Part shown: positions 24,239 to 30,986 of the stretch, piece by piece
How the letters are laid out: the number at the start of each line of letters is the position of its first letter
Position numbering within the stretch: the first letter of the stretch is position 1
Origin: an uncultured Pseudokineococcus sp.
Lineage (GTDB): Bacteria > Actinomycetota > Actinomycetes > Actinomycetales > Quadrisphaeraceae
DNA length: 37,354 nucleotides
Assembly: GCF_947499845.1 (NCBI RefSeq)
Contig: NZ_CANMPM010000023.1
Location: 1-37,354, forward strand
Direction: 5' to 3'
Translations under genes and position numbers: made by a program
The notes under the pieces: model-generated
What the model saw: only the letters and a program-made list of their open reading frames with translations
Database searches by the model: none
Told to the model about the DNA's origin: nothing

Positions 24239-24748
24239 TCAGGCCGGCGCCGGCCCGTTCCGCTCGACTCCGGGCGGCGTCGCGTCGTCGAGCCGTCGCT
24301 CCAGGCACACCGACGTCGCGGAGTCGACGTAGGGCCCGAAGCGGGGGATCGGCGTGAAGCCGTGGCGGCCGTAGAAGCGCAGCGCGGCGGCCTGGGCGTC
24401 GCCGGTCTCGAGGCGCAGGACCGTCGCGCCGCGCTCCCGGGCGTGGGCGACGAGGGCCTCGAGCAGCGCGTCGGCGACGCCGGAGCCGCGGTGCGCCGGG
24501 GCGACGTAGAAGCGCTTGAGCTCGCCGCCGCCCTCGTCGTCGAGCTCGACGCCCACGATGCCGACGAGCGTCCCGTCCATGCTGGCGCCGAGGAGGTGCA
24601 CCGCGGACGCCGCCAGCTGCTCGGGCGTGTACCCGAAGGTCTCGTCCTCCGTGTAGCCGCCGGTGGCCAGCTCAGCGGTGAGGGCGTCGACGAGCGCGAG
24701 CACCGCGGGGTCGCGGACGTCGACGGGGGCGACGTCGACCGTCGTCAC
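24239..24748 (-). CDS. GNAT family N-acetyltransferase
   Basis: 169 residues with GNAT motifs: GTLVGIVGVELDDEGGGELKRFYVAPAHRGSGVADALL (motif A with the acetyl-CoA pyrophosphate loop R-G-x-G-V-A; shown here as HRGSGVADALLEAL) and LRLETGDAQAAALRFYGRHGF (motif B). It acetylates an unknown primary amine. GTG 24748 overlaps the stop of the upstream ArsR-type regulator gene (GTGA). The enzyme is therefore co-translated with, and probably controlled by, that regulator. Confidence 0.9.
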   Translation of the reverse strand: MTTVDVAPVDVRDPAVLALVDALTAELATGGYTEDETFGYTPEQLAASAVHLLGASMDGTLVGIVGVELDDEGGGELKRFYVAPAHRGSGVADALLEALVAHARERGATVLRLETGDAQAAALRFYGRHGFTPIPRFGPYVDSATSVCLERRLDDATPPGVERNGPAPA

Positions 24749-25113
24749 GGTGCGGGCTCCCCGCGGGTGAGGTCGACGAGCGCGCGCAGGCAGTGCTCGC
24801 GCAGCGGCTCGGGGAAGCCGGCCACGAGGCGGTAGAAGACGACGCGCCCCTGCTTGCGGTTCGTGACGAGGCCGGCGCCGCGCAGCACGCGCAGCGCGTA
24901 GCCGACGGCGTCCTCGCTCGCGTCGAGGGCGAGGGCCAGGTCGCCGACGCAGAGCTCCTCGACGGCGTCGAGCGCGTGCAGCACCCGGGCGCGTGTGGGG
25001 TCGGCGAGCACGGTGAGCACCTCCGCCATGGCGACGGCGTCCTCGCGCGAGGGCACCCGCGTCTTGGCGCGCGCGACGCGGTCGGCGTCGACAGGGTGGG
25101 CGTGGTCGGCCAC
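24745..25113 (-). CDS. ArsR/SmtB family regulator
   Basis: 122-residue winged-helix repressor: VLTVLADPTRARVLHALDAVEELCVGDLALALDASEDAVGYALRVLRGAGLV (motifs: LADPTRARVLHAL; ASEDAVGYALRVLRGAGLV; GRVVFYRL). The classical alpha-3 metal site is ELCVCD. Here it reads ELCVGD, so one of the two cysteines is missing and sensing of thiophilic metals through that site is doubtful. Its first residues are DHAHPVD. GTG 25113 has GGAGGA close upstream. It is the first gene of a two-gene operon with the GNAT enzyme. The 356-bp gap to nuoA contains a gene fragment and repeat D copy 2. Confidence 0.88.
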   Translation of the reverse strand: MADHAHPVDADRVARAKTRVPSREDAVAMAEVLTVLADPTRARVLHALDAVEELCVGDLALALDASEDAVGYALRVLRGAGLVTNRKQGRVVFYRLVAGFPEPLREHCLRALVDLTRGEPAP

Positions 25114-25213
25114 GTCTCCTCCGTGCTCCGTGCGGTGGGCGCTTCCCGATACCCGTGCGGTCGTCCGGGTGTAGCGTCCGGCCGGCGCTGGTGATGGTCC
25201 CAGGAGGTGGCGC

Positions 25214-25352
25214 GTGCGGGGTGAGCGGGTGACGACCGGGCGTGCGGTCGCTCTGGCGCTGCCTGTCACCGCCGTGGCCGCGGTGTTCCCGGGTCTCGTC
25301 CCCCTCGCGACGGGCCGCTCGGCCGCCGAGCTCCGCCGCCGGGGAGGACGAA
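25214..25352 (+). pseudogene. Possible remnant of a membrane-protein gene start
   Basis: GTG 25214 follows CAGGAGGTGG. It opens a frame reading TTGRAVALALPVTAVAAVFPG then LVPLATGRSAAELR, which looks like the first transmembrane helix of an ABC-transporter permease of the iron/thiamine type. After about 40 codons the frame runs into the family D repeat (25335-25428) and becomes low-complexity. I read it as a gene truncated by, or at, the repeat. It could equally be a short standalone membrane peptide. Confidence 0.3.
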
Positions 25353-25428
25353 CCTCCCGTCGCTGTGCGTCGTCGCAGGTCAGCGGCTCGGCCTTCGGTG
25401 AGCGGGGTGCTTCGTCCTCCCCGTCGGC
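25335..25428. repeat. 94-bp element with terminal inverted repeats (family D, copy 2)
   Basis: The ends GCCGCCGGGGAGGACGAA (25335-25352) and TTCGTCCTCCCCGTCGGC (25411-25428) pair with one mismatch. Length (94 bp) and the internal TCGTCGCAGGTCAG at offset 35 match copy 1 at 21160-21253, while the rest of the interior differs. It lies 42 bp upstream of nuoA. Confidence 0.85.
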
Positions 25429-25469
25429 GGGTGACCGCCCCGCCGTCGGCCTCGAGGGAGCAGTGCGGC

Positions 25470-25835
25470 GTGGCTGACGCGGCGACGTCGGGGTGGGCGG
25501 GGCTGCTCGCCGTCCTCGTGCTCGGCGCCGTCGGCGTCGCGGGCGCCTTCGCCGTCCACCGGCTCACCGCCGTCGCGCCGCGCGGGCTGACGGCATGGCC
25601 GTGGCTGTCGGGCTGGCACCCGCCGGAGCACGCGCTCTCGCGCTACCACGCGCGCTGGTACCCGGTGACGGTCGTCTTCCTGGCCTTCGACGTCGAGATG
25701 CTCTTCATGTACCCGTGGGTGCTCGTCGTCGCGGACGTCGGGGTCTCGGCCGTCGTGGAGATGTTCGTCTTCCTCGGCGTGCTCCTGCTCGGGGTGCTGT
25801 GGGCGCGGCGCGAGGGGGCCTTCTCGTGGCAGTGA
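25470..25835 (+). CDS. nuoA: NADH-quinone oxidoreductase subunit A-like (NuoA)
   Basis: 121-residue membrane protein with three helices. HALSRYHARWYPVTVVFLAFDVEMLFMYPW carries the NuoA hallmark, the acidic pair in FDVEMLFMYPW within TM2. NuoA lies next to NuoH and lines the entry of the quinone/proton path in complex I. GTG 25470 was chosen for GAGGGAG at 25454-25460. It opens an eight-gene operon in which every junction but nuoM-nuoN (6-nt gap) overlaps. Its presence is notable because the hydrophilic arm subunits are missing from the cluster. Confidence 0.88.
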   Translation: MADAATSGWAGLLAVLVLGAVGVAGAFAVHRLTAVAPRGLTAWPWLSGWHPPEHALSRYHARWYPVTVVFLAFDVEMLFMYPWVLVVADVGVSAVVEMFVFLGVLLLGVLWARREGAFSWQ

Positions 25836-27142
25836 GCCTGCGCCCTCTCCAGCGGGTCCTGGCCCGGTGGGCGGTGAGGGGGACGACGGTGCTGCTCGTC
25901 GAGGCGCCCGGGGGCTGGGCGGCGCGGGTCGCCGTCGAGCGGGCGATGGCGGAGCGCGGGTGGCGCGCCGCGTCGTCGCCCGCGGACGCCGACGCGCTCG
26001 TCGTCTGCGGGACGCCGGGCGACGGCTGGGGCGAGGTGCTCGAGCGGACGTGGGCGCAGCTGCCCGGTCCGCGGGCGCGGGCGTCGGTGGCCGCGCCGTC
26101 CGAGGTGCCGGGTGCGCTGGAGGGGCTGGCGGCGTCGCTGCTCGACGACGACGTTCAGCGCGTTGACGCGGCTGCCCGTGATCTGGTGCCCGCTGACGTC
26201 GAGCCGGGCGACGACATGCACCCCGCGGGCCTGGAGCTCGCCGGCGGCGAGGACGACCTCCGCGACGGCCTCGAGATGGACGTCCTCCGCGTGCCCCTCG
26301 GGCCCGTGCTGCCGGACTGGCCCGCCGGGCTCGTGCTGCGGACGGTGCTGTCGGGCGACGTCGTCGTCCGCGCGCGGGTGGAGGTGCTGCCGGGCGCCCC
26401 TCAGCGCCAGGACCCGGCGGACGACGTTGCCCGGCGTCTCGACGCGGCCGCGCAGGTGCTGAGGCTCGCCGGCGCCGACGATCTCGCCGCGCGCGCCGTC
26501 CGCCTCCGCGACGCCGTCCCGGCTCCCCGCACTTCGTCGACAGATCGCCCTGAAGACGCCCCTTCTCCCCGCACTTCGTCGACACATCGCCCTCAGCGGG
26601 GCGCTCTTTCCGGCACTTCGTCGACAGATCGCCGTGAGGGAGGGGCAGGCGCGGCACAGAGACGACGAAGTGCGGGGGACGTGAGGGAGCTGCGGGGGCG
26701 GGTGGAGCGCTCGCGGGTGCTGGCGTGGGCGCTGCGGGAGGCGGACGTCGTGACGTCGAGTCCGACGTCCGGCGCCGAGTCCGACGCTGCACCGGCCTCA
26801 GCGCCGGATGACCTGCGCGACGTCGGACTCGACGCCCGGCGTCGGACTCGCGACGACGTCCGGACGCTCCTGCTCGGCCTCCTCGACCTCGACGCCCGCG
26901 ACGACGACCCGGGACGCCGCATCCGCGCGGCGCTCGACGCGCTGCCCGAGCGGCTCGTCGGCGTCGACGTCGTGAGCGCCCGGCTGCTCGTCGCGGCGCT
27001 CGACCTGCGGACCGACACGCTCGACGCCGACGACCTCGCCGCCCTCGCCCCGCGCGAGGACGACAGCGACGACGACAGCAGTGACGACGACAGCGACGAC
27101 GGCAGCGACCAGCACATGCACCACGGGCACGCCCATGGGTGA
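25832..27142 (+). CDS. Degenerate NuoB/NuoD-like fusion protein of the orphan Nuo operon
   Basis: 436 residues, not a standard subunit. Residues ~15-95 recall NuoB (VLLVEAPGGWAARVAVERAM, DADALVVCGTPGDGWGEVLERTWAQLPGP) but have no cysteine pattern for cluster N2 (only one Cys). Residues ~130-178 recall the start of NuoD (GLELAGGEDDLRDGLEMD, VPLGPVLPDWPAGLVLR, GDVVVRARVEVL). Residues ~233-270 are encoded by an in-frame family B repeat array (PRTSSTDRP units). A helical part (about 340-415) is followed by an acidic Asp/Ser tail ending HMHHGHAHG. GTG 25832 overlaps the nuoA stop (GTGA), and GTG 25826 is an alternative. It sits where nuoB-C-D normally lie. I infer a structural, non-redox remnant. 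Confidence 0.72.
   Translation: MSLRPLQRVLARWAVRGTTVLLVEAPGGWAARVAVERAMAERGWRAASSPADADALVVCGTPGDGWGEVLERTWAQLPGPRARASVAAPSEVPGALEGLAASLLDDDVQRVDAAARDLVPADVEPGDDMHPAGLELAGGEDDLRDGLEMDVLRVPLGPVLPDWPAGLVLRTVLSGDVVVRARVEVLPGAPQRQDPADDVARRLDAAAQVLRLAGADDLAARAVRLRDAVPAPRTSSTDRPEDAPSPRTSSTHRPQRGALSGTSSTDRREGGAGAAQRRRSAGDVRELRGRVERSRVLAWALREADVVTSSPTSGAESDAAPASAPDDLRDVGLDARRRTRDDVRTLLLGLLDLDARDDDPGRRIRAALDALPERLVGVDVVSARLLVAALDLRTDTLDADDLAALAPREDDSDDDSSDDDSDDGSDQHMHHGHAHG
26529..26676. repeat. Family B repeat array inside a coding sequence
   Basis: Three inverted copies of the family B unit (GCACTTCGTCGACAGATCGC) start at 26529, 26571 and 26613, exactly 42 bp (14 codons) apart. A partial direct copy, GACGACGAAGTGCGG, lies at 26661-26675. 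Because 42 is a multiple of three, the array keeps the frame of the NuoB/D-like gene and adds three PxTSSTxRP-type peptides. The same family is intergenic at 9216-9320. Confidence 0.9.
26758..26849. repeat. Inverted duplicated 9-bp motif (family F)
   Basis: GAGTCCGAC occurs at 26758 and 26777 (19-bp pitch). Its complement GTCGGACTC occurs at 26822 and 26841 (19-bp pitch). Each pair is separated by GC-rich CGTCCGGCGCC / GACGCCCGGC sequence. The whole is an imperfect inverted repeat within the NuoB/D-like gene, just downstream of the family B array. Confidence 0.65.
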
Positions 27143-28070
27143 AGTCGTGCAGGTGGCTGCGCCGTGGGTGCTCCTCGCCGCGCTGCTGCTCGGGATGGCG
27201 GCGCTTGGCGTCGCCGCGCTCGACGGCGCGCTCGCCGCCCGGGCCGCCTGCCGTCCGGCGTCCGTCGGGGCGCAGCACCCCCTCGTCGAGACGGCCCGGC
27301 TCCTGCGCCAGCGCCGCCGGACGACGGTCGCCGCCGACACGCTGCTGCGGCACGTCGCGGTGGGCGGGTTCGCCGTCGCGCCGCTGCTCATGGTCGCCGT
27401 CGTGCCGCTGGGGGAGTGGGTGCTCGCGGACGCGAGCGTCGGCGTCGTCTGGTTCAACGCCGTGGACGTGCTCGTGTGGGTGCTCGTCTGGCTCGCCGGG
27501 TGGGGGCCCAACGCGGCGTGGTCGCTGACCGGCGGGTACCGCTTCCTCGCGCAAGCGATGGCGTACGAGCTGCCGCTCATGTTCGCCCTCACCGCGCCGG
27601 CCGTCGCCGCGGGGAGCCTGCGGGTCGGCGACGTGGCCGGCGGCCAACAAGGACTGCCCTACGTCGTCTGGATGCCCGTCGCCTTCCTCGTCTACTGCGT
27701 CGGCGTCCTGGCCTTCTCGGTGCGCGGGCCGCTGTCCCCGGCCGGCGGCCCGGTGATCAGCAGCGGCGTGCTCGCCGAGCTGTCCGGCGTCGACCGCCTG
27801 CTCGTGCTCGCCGGGCGCGCGGGCCTGCTCGTCGCGGGGGCGGCCTTCGCCGTCCCGCTCTTCCTCGGCGGCGGGTCCGGGCCGCTGCTGCCCGGGTGGC
27901 TGTGGGTGCTCGTGAAGACGGCGCTGCTCACCGCGGCGCTCGTCGTCGTCCGGCGCCGGCTGCCCGACGTGCGCCCCGAGCGCTTCCTCGCCCTCGGCTG
28001 GACGGTGCTGCTGCCCGCGGCGCTGCTGCAGCTGCTCGTCGTCAGCGTCGTGGTGGTGGTGCGGTCGTGA
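27135..28070 (+). CDS. nuoH: NADH-quinone oxidoreductase subunit H-like (NuoH)
   Basis: 311 residues with about eight hydrophobic helices. NuoH-type segments are GWGPNAAWSLTGGYRFLAQAMAYELPL (with the conserved Glu in AYELP), FLGGGSGPLLPGW followed by VLVKTALLTAAL, and LPDVRPERFLALGWTVLLPAAL. The quinone-facing loop, normally AETNRAPFDLPEAE, reads FSVRGPLSPAGGP. The acidic residues thought to serve quinone binding and proton coupling are therefore gone. The N-terminal QRRxGPNRVG-type loop is also replaced. ATG 27135 overlaps the end of the NuoB/D-like gene by 8 nt. Confidence 0.82.
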   Translation: MGEVVQVAAPWVLLAALLLGMAALGVAALDGALAARAACRPASVGAQHPLVETARLLRQRRRTTVAADTLLRHVAVGGFAVAPLLMVAVVPLGEWVLADASVGVVWFNAVDVLVWVLVWLAGWGPNAAWSLTGGYRFLAQAMAYELPLMFALTAPAVAAGSLRVGDVAGGQQGLPYVVWMPVAFLVYCVGVLAFSVRGPLSPAGGPVISSGVLAELSGVDRLLVLAGRAGLLVAGAAFAVPLFLGGGSGPLLPGWLWVLVKTALLTAALVVVRRRLPDVRPERFLALGWTVLLPAALLQLLVVSVVVVVRS

Positions 28071-28687
28071 GCCTGGCCTTCAACGAGTTGAGCAGCGTCG
28101 TGCTCGAGACGCCCCTGCCCGACCTCAGCGTGCTGCGGGGCGTCGCGGTGACGGCGCTCGGCGTCGTCGCCGTCGTCACCGGCGCCCTGGTGTTCAGAGT
28201 CGACTCGATGGCCCGCGCGACGTACCTGCTCGCCGCGTCCTTCGTCGCCGTCGGGGCCGCCGTGGTGGCGCTGCACCTGGACTACGTCGGGGTGGTCGTC
28301 GTCCTCATGATGCTCATGGAGATGGCGGTTATGGGCGTCTTCATGGTCATGCTCATGGGGATGAACCCGGCGCTCATGCCGATGTCCATGGTCCACAGCG
28401 GCCGGCGGGCCCTGGCCGCGGCGGGGACGTCCTTCGTCGTCCTGACCGTCGGGATCCTGCTCGTCGACTGGCCGACCCGCCCCGACGCGCCCCCCAGTGA
28501 CCCCGGCGCTACGACGTACTCCCTCGGCGACGCCCTCATGGGCGACCACATGCTCGTCATGATGGTCGTGAGCCCGGTGATGCTCGCGACGATCGTCGCC
28601 GGCGTCGTCCTCGCCCAGGCGCACGGCCGGTACGAGCGGCTCGGCGACGACCTGCGCGGCACGTCGAGGCAGGGCGGTCGCCGATGA
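28067..28687 (+). CDS. nuoJ: NADH-quinone oxidoreductase subunit J-like (NuoJ)
   Basis: 206-residue membrane protein with about five helices, typical of NuoJ in length. The central TM3 region DYVGVVVVLMMLMEMAVMGV contains the expected acidic residue. It continues into an extreme methionine-rich stretch (FMVMLMGMNPALMPMSM), unusual for the family and possibly metal- or lipid-facing. A fourth and fifth helix follow around GTSFVVLTVGILLVDW and MLVMMVVSPVMLATIVAGV. GTG 28067 overlaps the nuoH stop. The ATGA at its own end starts nuoK. Confidence 0.85.
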   Translation: MSLAFNELSSVVLETPLPDLSVLRGVAVTALGVVAVVTGALVFRVDSMARATYLLAASFVAVGAAVVALHLDYVGVVVVLMMLMEMAVMGVFMVMLMGMNPALMPMSMVHSGRRALAAAGTSFVVLTVGILLVDWPTRPDAPPSDPGATTYSLGDALMGDHMLVMMVVSPVMLATIVAGVVLAQAHGRYERLGDDLRGTSRQGGRR

Positions 28688-28986
28688 CCCTCGAGGTGGT
28701 CCTCGTCCTGGCCGCGGCCCTGTTCTCCGTGGGGCTGTACGGCGCGCTGTCCCAGCAGGTCGTCGTCATGGTGATGATGGGCCTGGAGCTCATGCTCAAC
28801 GGCGTCGTCCTCGCCGCGGCGGGCTTCTGGTGGTTCACCGCGCCGGATCCGAGCCTGCAGGTGCTTCTCGTCGTTGTGCTCGCGGCGATGACGGTCGAGA
28901 TGGCCATGGGCTTCGCCGTCGCGCTGCTGCTGCACCGCACGTCGGGGGCGGACATGACCGACATGGCCGCGGAGCTGAAGCAGTGA
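28684..28986 (+). CDS. nuoK: NADH-quinone oxidoreductase subunit K (NuoK)
   Basis: 100 residues, three helices. Both conserved membrane glutamates of the proton channel are present: Glu35 in MMGLELMLNGVVL and Glu72 in AAMTVEMAMGFAVAL. It is homologous to MrpC of multisubunit Na+/H+ antiporters. ATG 28684 overlaps the nuoJ stop, and its own stop overlaps the nuoL start. Intact key residues argue that ion translocation is under selection even though the redox arm is missing. Confidence 0.92.
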   Translation: MTLEVVLVLAAALFSVGLYGALSQQVVVMVMMGLELMLNGVVLAAAGFWWFTAPDPSLQVLLVVVLAAMTVEMAMGFAVALLLHRTSGADMTDMAAELKQ

Positions 28987-30986
28987 CGCCGCCGCTGGCC
29001 CTCCTGCTGCTCGTCCTCGGGCCCGCGGTCGTCGGCGTCGTGCTCGCGCTCGCCGGGACGACGGCCGGCCCCCGCGGCCGCGCCGTCGCCGACCGCGCGG
29101 CCTTCCCCGTGGCCGTCGCCACCGCTGCGGCCGCGCTCGGGCTGGCGGCGCTCGTGGCCGCCGGGCGCCCGTCCGCGCAGGCGCCCTTCCTCGCCGGCGC
29201 GCCGCTGGGCCTGGGCGTCGACGGGCTGTCGGCCGTCGTCGTCCCCGCCGTCGCGGCGGTCGTGCTGCTCGTCCTCGTCTTCGCCTGGGCCGACGTCCGC
29301 GAGGGCCGCGCGCGCTTCGCCGGGCTGATGCTCCTCTTCACCGCGGCCGTGTCCCTGACGGCGACGGCGACGACGCTGCCCGCCCTCCTGCTCGCGTGGG
29401 AGGTCATGGGCGCGGCGTCGTACGCGCTCGTCGGTTTCTGGTGGCGCGAGGACCGGCGCGTCTCCGCGGGCACGACGGCGTTCGTCACCACCCGCGCGGG
29501 CGACCTCGGGCTCTACGTCGCGCTCGCGGGCGCCGTCGGCGGCGGCCTCCTCGGCGGTGGCTCATCGACCGGCATGGGCCTGGCGCTCGCCGACCTCGCC
29601 GCTCTCCCGCCCGGCTGGCGCGACGTCGTCGCTGCGGGCGTCCTCGTCGCCGCGCTCGGCAAGGCCGCGCAGCTGCCGTTCTCGTGGTGGCTCTCGCGCG
29701 CGATGGAGGGCCCGAGCCCGGTGAGCGCGCTGCTGCACTCCGCGGCGATGGTCGCGATGGGCGGGTACCTGCTGCTGCGCGTCGAGCCGCTGCTCGCCGC
29801 GACCGGGTGGGCGGCGACGGCGGCCGCCTGGGTCGGCGCGCTCACGGCGGTGGCGCTCGGCGTCGTCGCGCTCGCGCAGCGCGACCTCAAGCAGCTGCTC
29901 GCCGCGTCGACGTCCGCCCAGCTCGGCTTCGTCGTCCTCGCCGCCGGGGTCGGCGCGGTGACGGGCGGGACGGCGCAGCTCGTCGCCCACGCGGCGGTCA
30001 AGGCGCTGCTCTTCCTCGTCGCCGGCGCGTGGCTCACGGCGCTCGGCACCAAGCAGCTCGCCGGGCTGCGCGGCGCCGCGGGCATCTGGCCGGTGGTCGG
30101 CGGCGCCGCCGCGATGGGCGCGCTCGCGCTGGCGGGTGTGCCGCCGTTCGCGCTCTGGACGACGAAGGACGCCGTCCTCCACGTCGCCCTCGAGACGTCG
30201 CCGGCGCTCTACGCCGTCGGGCTGCTCGGGGCGGCGCTGTCGGCGGCGTACGCGGGCAAGGTCCTCGTCGTCGTGTTCCGCCGGGCGAAGGGCGGCGAGG
30301 AGGTCGAGGACGTCGTCGAGCACTGGGACGGCGAGGAGCAGGGCACCCGCGAGGTGCCGCGGCTCGCGCAGGCGCCGCTCGTCGTCCTCGCGGTCGCGGC
30401 GCTGGGCCTGGCGGTCCTCGGCCTGCCGCCGGAGGTGCGGCTCCTGGCGGGCGTGCTCGGGCAGGACCCGGCCGCGGCGGGCGCCGGGGCGGTCGAGCTC
30501 GTCGTCTCGGGGGTGGTCGCGGTCGCGGCGCTCGCGGCCGTCGTCGTCCTCGTCCGCGCCGAGCGGCTGCCCGAACCGGCGTGGGCGCGCGCGTGGCTGG
30601 GACTGGGGGCGGCGACGGACGCCGTCGTCCGGTGGGTGCTCGCGCTCGCCGAGCGGGCCGCCCGCGCGGACGACGCCCTCGGCCGCGGCGCCGTCGGCCT
30701 GGCCCGCGGCGTCGTCGGGACCGCCGGCGCGGCGGGCTCCGCCGACGACCGCCTCGACGCCGGCGTCCGCGGCCTCGCCGGGCGGGCCGACGGGCTCGCC
30801 GGCGTCGCCACCCGCGCCGACGACGGCGTCGACCGCACCGTCCACGGCGTCGCCGCCGGCACCAAGCGCCTCGGCGGCCTCGCGCGCCGCGCGCAGACGG
30901 GGCAGCTGCACGACTACTACGCCCAGCTCGTCGTGGTGCTCGGCGCCGCGGCGGTCGGTCTCGTCCTCTACGTCTCCCTGAGGTGA
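28983..30986 (+). CDS. nuoL: NADH-quinone oxidoreductase subunit L (NuoL), antiporter-like
   Basis: 667 residues, at least 14 predicted helices. Antiporter-core residues are present: Glu140 in LLAWEVMGAASYALVGFWW, Lys227 in LGKAAQLPFSWWLSRAMEGPSPVSALLH and His252. DLKQLLAASTSAQLG and KALLFLVAGAW follow. After the core, residues ~545-640 are a hydrophilic amphipathic stretch with repeated small/Asp-rich turns (RADDALGRG, SADDRLDAG, RADGLAGVATRADDG, RTVHGVAAGTKRLGG). It ends in a final helix and would correspond to the lateral helix HL plus last TM. GTG 28983 overlaps the nuoK stop. Confidence 0.92.
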   Translation: MTPPLALLLLVLGPAVVGVVLALAGTTAGPRGRAVADRAAFPVAVATAAAALGLAALVAAGRPSAQAPFLAGAPLGLGVDGLSAVVVPAVAAVVLLVLVFAWADVREGRARFAGLMLLFTAAVSLTATATTLPALLLAWEVMGAASYALVGFWWREDRRVSAGTTAFVTTRAGDLGLYVALAGAVGGGLLGGGSSTGMGLALADLAALPPGWRDVVAAGVLVAALGKAAQLPFSWWLSRAMEGPSPVSALLHSAAMVAMGGYLLLRVEPLLAATGWAATAAAWVGALTAVALGVVALAQRDLKQLLAASTSAQLGFVVLAAGVGAVTGGTAQLVAHAAVKALLFLVAGAWLTALGTKQLAGLRGAAGIWPVVGGAAAMGALALAGVPPFALWTTKDAVLHVALETSPALYAVGLLGAALSAAYAGKVLVVVFRRAKGGEEVEDVVEHWDGEEQGTREVPRLAQAPLVVLAVAALGLAVLGLPPEVRLLAGVLGQDPAAAGAGAVELVVSGVVAVAALAAVVVLVRAERLPEPAWARAWLGLGAATDAVVRWVLALAERAARADDALGRGAVGLARGVVGTAGAAGSADDRLDAGVRGLAGRADGLAGVATRADDGVDRTVHGVAAGTKRLGGLARRAQTGQLHDYYAQLVVVLGAAAVGLVLYVSLR

